Shown piece by piece: positions 60,090-64,000 of a DNA stretch of 64,000 nucleotides (positions are counted from its first letter, which is position 1; each line of letters opens with the position of its first letter). Origin of the DNA: Bradyrhizobium sp. C9. Its GTDB lineage: Bacteria > Pseudomonadota > Alphaproteobacteria > Rhizobiales > Xanthobacteraceae. The position numbers and the translations under genes were made by a program. Under the pieces are notes generated by a model that saw only the letters and a list, made by a program, of their open reading frames with translations, had not been told where the DNA came from and made no database searches. The stretch spans positions 62,001 through 126,000 of the forward strand of contig NZ_NWTG01000013.1 of NCBI RefSeq assembly GCF_002532045.1, given 5' to 3'.

Positions 60090-60814
60090 GTGACTATGAC
60101 ACCAGCGGAGCGGATGGGTTGCGCGGCGCAACTCCGATGACTCTGCTGTTTCATCCCGAGGATCCGGGCGCGTGGACCTCGGGAGAGGTGCTGCGTCTGC
60201 TCCTGGTGCCGGCGATCGCGGCGCTGTTGTTCGTCGGGGGAATCTACTGGATCCGGCTGCAGCCGCCGGCTGGACCGGCGAGCCGGGAGCAGAGCTCGAT
60301 CGTCCAGGTTCGGTTGCTGCCGAGCCCATCGCCTGCGCCGATTCCGGTTGCGCCGATGTCGCAGCCGCAAACCGCGACGCCCGCGAGCCGGACCGAGGTG
60401 TCGCTGGAGAGCTCCGATCCGCCGCTCGACAATCTGACCGCGGCCCCGGCGCGGGAGCCGATGCCGGCGGAGCCGGCCGTGCCGAGCCTGCGTCCGACGC
60501 CGTCGCCGGCCGATGCGCCGCCCAACAGTGTCGCCGTGAAATTTCAGCAGGCGCTGCTTCGTCATGTGGCACGCTACCAGCGCTATCCGAACGCGGCGCG
60601 GCTCGGTCGGCTGCACGGGGCGGTCGAGACGCTGTTCTCCATGCAGCGGGACGGCACCCTGCTCGAGGTCTGGGTCAAGACCAGCTCCGGACAGGCCGTG
60701 CTCGACAAGGCCGCGGTCGAGGCGATCCGGCGGGCGCAGCCGCTGCCGTCGATCCCGTCGGCGCTGCCCGACCGGCTCAATGTTCAGATCACGCTGGTCT
60801 TCGACCCGGCCTGA
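60086..60814 (+). CDS. TonB-family protein
   Basis: 242 residues with one membrane helix (about 38-58; LLLVPAIAALLFVGGIYWI), a Pro-rich periplasmic spacer (about 65-150) and a C-terminal TonB domain (about 155-242; ARYQRYPNAARLGRLHGAVE, DGTLLEVWVKTSSGQAVLDK). TonB transmits inner-membrane energy to outer-membrane transporters. It is translationally coupled to the STN gene. No exbB or exbD is adjacent. Confidence 0.88.
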   Translation: MSDYDTSGADGLRGATPMTLLFHPEDPGAWTSGEVLRLLLVPAIAALLFVGGIYWIRLQPPAGPASREQSSIVQVRLLPSPSPAPIPVAPMSQPQTATPASRTEVSLESSDPPLDNLTAAPAREPMPAEPAVPSLRPTPSPADAPPNSVAVKFQQALLRHVARYQRYPNAARLGRLHGAVETLFSMQRDGTLLEVWVKTSSGQAVLDKAAVEAIRRAQPLPSIPSALPDRLNVQITLVFDPA

Positions 60815-61018
60815 TCCGATGGCGGCGGTGCCGTTCGGCCTCGCAAGCGCAAGCGGCAGTTCATTTGTTTCGATGGGACCGCGATGCACGCAGCTTGCGT
60901 GTCGCTCGGTGTCGACTTGTTGCCGTCATAAATGTGTTGTGCGCGGCCGATACGAGATGGGCAGCTTCAAGAACAATTCAATCTGGATATCGGGCTGGTG
61001 TCTGGGAGGCCGCGGAAC

Positions 61019-61561
61019 GTGGCTGAAATCAATCGAGTGCGGCTGCGGGGCCAGCTTGCAGATAATTACGACGGGCTCGTCAAGAAACTGACCCGCCGTC
61101 TGGGATCGTCGGACTTCGCGTACGAAGCCCTGCACGAGACGTTTCTGCGGCTGGAGCGGGTCACTGACGCGGTGCCGATCCGCAGCCCCGCCGACTATAT
61201 CTTCCGTATCGCGATCAACATCGCCCGGGATCGCCAGAAGGCACAGAATCTCCGCGTGAGCGCGGCCGAAATCGATTCATTGCTCGACGTCAGCGACGAC
61301 GGACCGAGCCCGGCGCGAATCGTCGAGGCTCGCTCCGATATCGATGCGTTCAAGCGCGCGTTGGCCGAATTGCCGCAGCGGCCGCGCGATGTGCTCTATA
61401 GTATTACGATCGAGGGACGGACGCCGAGCGATGTGGCGGCCCGCCTCGGCGTCAGTTTGCGAACGGTGGAAAGCGATTTGAAATTGGCTCTGAGCCATTG
61501 TGCCGATTGCCTCGATTATACTCTGATCCGTCGTCTCGGCGGTCCTCGTCCCCGTTCGTGA
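61019..61561 (+). CDS. FecI-type ECF sigma factor
   Basis: 180 residues. Region 2 is at LADNYDGLVKKLTRRLGSSD and ALHETFLRLERV; region 4 at FKRALAELPQRPRDVLYSIT with VAARLGVSLRTVESDLKLAL, typical of the iron-starvation FecI group. The start is a GTG at 61019, with GGGAGG ten bases upstream; the longer frame begins within less conserved sequence. It probably acts with the FecR-type gene downstream, in response to an outer-membrane signal. Confidence 0.9.
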   Translation: MAEINRVRLRGQLADNYDGLVKKLTRRLGSSDFAYEALHETFLRLERVTDAVPIRSPADYIFRIAINIARDRQKAQNLRVSAAEIDSLLDVSDDGPSPARIVEARSDIDAFKRALAELPQRPRDVLYSITIEGRTPSDVAARLGVSLRTVESDLKLALSHCADCLDYTLIRRLGGPRPRS

Positions 61562-62024
61562 TCGAATTCGACGCGGCCGCGACGCGCGCCGTCACGCGCA
61601 GCGCGCCGTCGAAATTTGTTGCGGGAACGACTTCCAATAACTGCAGGCGCTTGACCTGAAATCAGGGGTCACAGGCTGCAGGATTTTCAACCTCTGTTCT
61701 GCGGGATAGCGGGCTTTCCGTCGTCTATAGGGTAGAGAGCGATCTCATAAGGACCGTTTGGGTGCCTGGGAAAGGTTCGCTGGAAGTGTTGCGCCGCTTG
61801 AAAGCAGGTTCAGACCTGATCGGCCCGGCATGCCAGCATCGCGCCGCCTCCCGGCGCTCGATGCTGCGCAAGCTGCGATTGCCGGATGTTTCTGCTTGCG
61901 TTGTGCGCAACGGCCGATTGCGGTGCCCTGCTGCCGTCGGAATCGTCTATATAGCGTCCTTCGCTATGTGCTCGACGCGATCGGGAGGTTGAGGTTTGGC
62001 GAGCAGGGTGATGAGCGATCCGTC
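61562..62024. other. Gap between FecI- and FecR-type genes
   Basis: An unusually long gap for a sigma/regulator pair. No credible gene. TCGTCTATA occurs at 61721-61729 and again at 61943-61951 on the plus strand; the CGTC core resembles the -10 box of several ECF sigma factors. These may be two promoters for fecR. Confidence 0.4.
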
Positions 62025-63008
62025 GTGACCGAGCCGACCCGCACTTCTGGGCCCGACCCGTTGCTGGATGAGGCGCTTGACTGGGTTGTTCGGCTGAAAG
62101 CCGGCGAGCCGACACGCGCCGACGTCGACGCATTGCAACGCTGGCGCGCGCAAAGTCCCGACCACGAGGGTGCCTTCAGGGCAGCTGCCCGGCTGCTCCG
62201 CAGCGCCAGCGCCGCGGCAAAGGAACTCGCCGACGAGCAGGCCACCGCAGCCGCCGTGGTGGCGTTGCCGCCCCGGCCCTCACGCCTCTTGACGCGCCGC
62301 ATCGTGCTCGGCGGTGCGATCGCAGCCGCAGCCGGCTATGTGATGATCCGCCCGCCACTCGACATGTGGCCGTCGATCGAAGAGCTCTCGGCCGACTACC
62401 GGACTGGAAAGGGCGAGCAGCGCAAGGTGATGCTGGCGCCCGACATATCGGTTGAATTGAACACCCAGACCAGCCTGGCGCTGCGGCCCACGCCGAACGA
62501 AACGCGGGTCGAATTGATTTCGGGCGAGGCCTCGGTGGTCGCAAGACGATCGTCGTCGACGCCGCTGGTGATGCTGGCGCGCGACGGGCGCATCAGTGCG
62601 CTGCAGGCCGATTTCAACGCGCGCTGCCTCGATGGCGTCGTCTCGGTAACATGCCTCGATGGCATCGTCACCGTCGAGCAGGACGGCCGCTCGGTGCAGC
62701 TTCGCAAGGCAGAGCAGGTCACCTACTCGTCCGCGGGACTGCAGGCATCGCTTCCGGTCGACGCCAAGCAGGTTGCGGCCTGGCAGACCGGATTGTTGAT
62801 CTTCCGTGACCGGCCGCTGGCGAGCGTCGTCGACGAAGTGAACCGGTATCGTGCAGGAAAGATCATCATTACCAGCGCTGAACTGAAACGCCGGCTCGTC
62901 AACGGCACATTCCAGGTCGACAAGCTCGACAATTTCGTCGCCCAGGTCGAGCAGCTGTTCGGCGCGCGGATCACATCGCTGCCCGGCGGCGTGGTGCTGA
63001 TGAGTTGA
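62025..63008 (+). CDS. FecR-type sigma regulator
   Basis: About 327 residues. The N-terminal cytoplasmic domain (DUF4880; EALDWVVRLKAGEPTRADVD and FRAAARLL) would hold the sigma factor. A membrane helix follows at about 94-110 (IVLGGAIAAAAGYVMI), then the periplasmic FecR domain (RTGKGEQRKVMLAPDISVEL) and the C-terminal STN-like region (YRAGKIIITSAELKRRLVNG). The start is uncertain: the GTG at 62025 gives the normal length but has a weak ribosome site. It should relay a signal from the STN protein or a receptor. Confidence 0.88.
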   Translation: MTEPTRTSGPDPLLDEALDWVVRLKAGEPTRADVDALQRWRAQSPDHEGAFRAAARLLRSASAAAKELADEQATAAAVVALPPRPSRLLTRRIVLGGAIAAAAGYVMIRPPLDMWPSIEELSADYRTGKGEQRKVMLAPDISVELNTQTSLALRPTPNETRVELISGEASVVARRSSSTPLVMLARDGRISALQADFNARCLDGVVSVTCLDGIVTVEQDGRSVQLRKAEQVTYSSAGLQASLPVDAKQVAAWQTGLLIFRDRPLASVVDEVNRYRAGKIIITSAELKRRLVNGTFQVDKLDNFVAQVEQLFGARITSLPGGVVLMS

Positions 63009-63188
63009 CTAAAGTCGAACGAATCGACACCGCGCGTTCGATTTCCTAACAAACCGAAAATTTCTTTTGCGCCGCCGCAGATTCTTTTGCGGGTTTGCGT
63101 TCGCCCAAACGTCTTCTGAGTAAGGCGCCGTCATCGCGGTCTTCCGGTCGCGATGGCGCGCGCCTGCGCGAAGTAAAGTGGGACGTCT

Positions 63189-64000
63189 GTGCGTAGTCGA
63201 AGAGATCATTGGTTATTCGGGCATCGTCCGCGATGCCGGTTCGGGTTGCGCGTGTCGGCTGCGGCACTCACCGTGGTTGGCTCCGTAGCGGCCATCGTTC
63301 CGGCGCGCGCAGCGAAGGAAGCAGCGAAAGATTCGGCTGCGGCTGCGGCCGCAGCGCCGGCGGACAAGCAGCCGGCGCAGGCGAACGCGCCGGCGCAAAA
63401 GCCGTCGGCGCCGCTGCAGCGCTTCGACATCGACGACTTTGCCGTGCAGGGCGCCGATAAGCTGCCGCAGGTCGAGATCGAGGAGGCGATCTATCCCTTC
63501 CTCGGTCCGAACAAGACCTCGGAGGACGTCGAGAAGGCGCGGGCCGCGCTGGAGAAGGCGTATCACGACAAGGGCCTCCAGACCGTCAGCGTCGCGGTCC
63601 CGCAGCAGAACGTGACGGGCGGTGTGGTCACCCTCAAGGTGACCGAGCTGAAGGTCGGCCGGCTGCGGGTGAAGAACTCGCGTTATTTCGATCTCGACCG
63701 GATCAAGGACAGCGCGCCTTCGCTGAAGGAAGGCACCGTTCCCAATTTCGGTGATGTCGCCAAGGACATCGTGTCGCTCAACCAGTGGCCGGATCGTCGC
63801 GTGACTCCGGCGCTGCGCGCCGGCGTGGCGCCGGGCACCGTCGACGTCGACCTCAATGTCGAGGACAAGGCGCCGTTTCACGCCAGCCTCGAAGCCAACA
63901 ACCGGCAATCGCCGTCCACCACGGCGAGCCGCGTCTCCGCCACCGTGCATTACGACAATCTGTGGCAGCTCGGCCATTCCCTGAGCTTCACATATCAGGT
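63189..64000 (+). CDS. TpsB/ShlB-type outer-membrane transporter, 5' part
   Basis: The first 270 codons of a gene that runs beyond the window. A GTG at 63189 starts a signal sequence (VSAAALTVVGSVAAIVPARA), then an Ala/Pro linker and a POTRA domain (about 75-150): FDIDDFAVQGADKLPQVEIE, ARAALEKAYHDKGLQTVSVA and VVTLKVTELKVGRLRVKNSR. The next region (VEDKAPFHASLEANNRQSPS) is the start of the FhaC/ShlB beta-barrel. TpsB proteins secrete a large partner protein across the outer membrane. Its place after FecI/FecR suggests sigma-controlled secretion. Confidence 0.88.
   Translation, partial: MRSRRDHWLFGHRPRCRFGLRVSAAALTVVGSVAAIVPARAAKEAAKDSAAAAAAAPADKQPAQANAPAQKPSAPLQRFDIDDFAVQGADKLPQVEIEEAIYPFLGPNKTSEDVEKARAALEKAYHDKGLQTVSVAVPQQNVTGGVVTLKVTELKVGRLRVKNSRYFDLDRIKDSAPSLKEGTVPNFGDVAKDIVSLNQWPDRRVTPALRAGVAPGTVDVDLNVEDKAPFHASLEANNRQSPSTTASRVSATVHYDNLWQLGHSLSFTYQ

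Overview
The window looks like chromosomal DNA of a Bradyrhizobium-type alphaproteobacterium (order Hyphomicrobiales/Rhizobiales). The evidence is uniformly high G+C, gene orders typical of that group (SRP RNA-dnaX-ebfC-recR; def-fmt-truA; rpmH-rnpA-yidC-engB-argB; dapD/dapE), a perfect CtrA-type TTAA-N7-TTAAC box, and many short palindromic interspersed repeats of the kind that litter Bradyrhizobium intergenic regions. Species assignment is an inference; no 16S gene is present.

Layout. 1-6 kb: a VOC-fold protein, a carboxymuconolactone decarboxylase-like protein, a pair of acyl-CoA dehydrogenases that look like the two subunits of one enzyme, an AapJ-like amino-acid binding protein and an L,D-transpeptidase. 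6-11 kb: a cyanide-insensitive type bd quinol oxidase operon with its DUF2474 mini-subunit, then a thioredoxin-like protein, a CcdA-like thiol transporter and an ECF sigma factor, with TTGTCC/GGACAA motifs in the gaps. 11-17 kb: membrane acyltransferase, HrpB helicase, NCS1 permease, retropepsin-like protease. 17.4-19.5 kb: an accessory A/T-richer minus-strand operon of unknown function, headed by a YSLVPVD-repeat protein with a JAMM/DUF4329-like C-terminus, followed by small secreted proteins and two differently damaged copies of a roughly 70-codon gene. 19.9-47.2 kb: mainly housekeeping (phosphomannomutase, chemoreceptor, Lrp regulator, PfkB kinase, NudC, HIT, SRP RNA, DnaX, EbfC, RecR, AmpG, RmuC, Def, Fmt, TruA, DapE, DapD, HAD phosphatase, ArgB, EngB, YidC, RnpA, L34, sensor kinase). 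47.3-50.9 kb: tRNA-Arg(ACG) followed by a small accessory stretch with a fatty acid hydroxylase-type protein, a DUF5658-like membrane protein and a PAP2/Aur1-like phosphatase.

51.3-58.9 kb: a TetR-headed minus-strand operon for a ribose/CUT2-type ABC importer with two permeases. One permease is fused to a strictosidine-synthase/SMP-30-like beta-propeller and is followed by a free-standing propeller paralogue; a perfect 15-bp hairpin separates the binding-protein gene from this part. 59.3-64 kb: a surface-signalling/secretion module on the plus strand: STN-domain protein, TonB-like protein, FecI-type sigma factor, FecR-type regulator, and the start of a TpsB/ShlB-type outer-membrane transporter that runs off the window.

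No CRISPR array, complete insertion sequence, phage or rRNA gene was seen. The least explained parts are the 17.4-19.5 kb operon, the permease-propeller fusion and the FecI/FecR-TonB-two-partner-secretion module.
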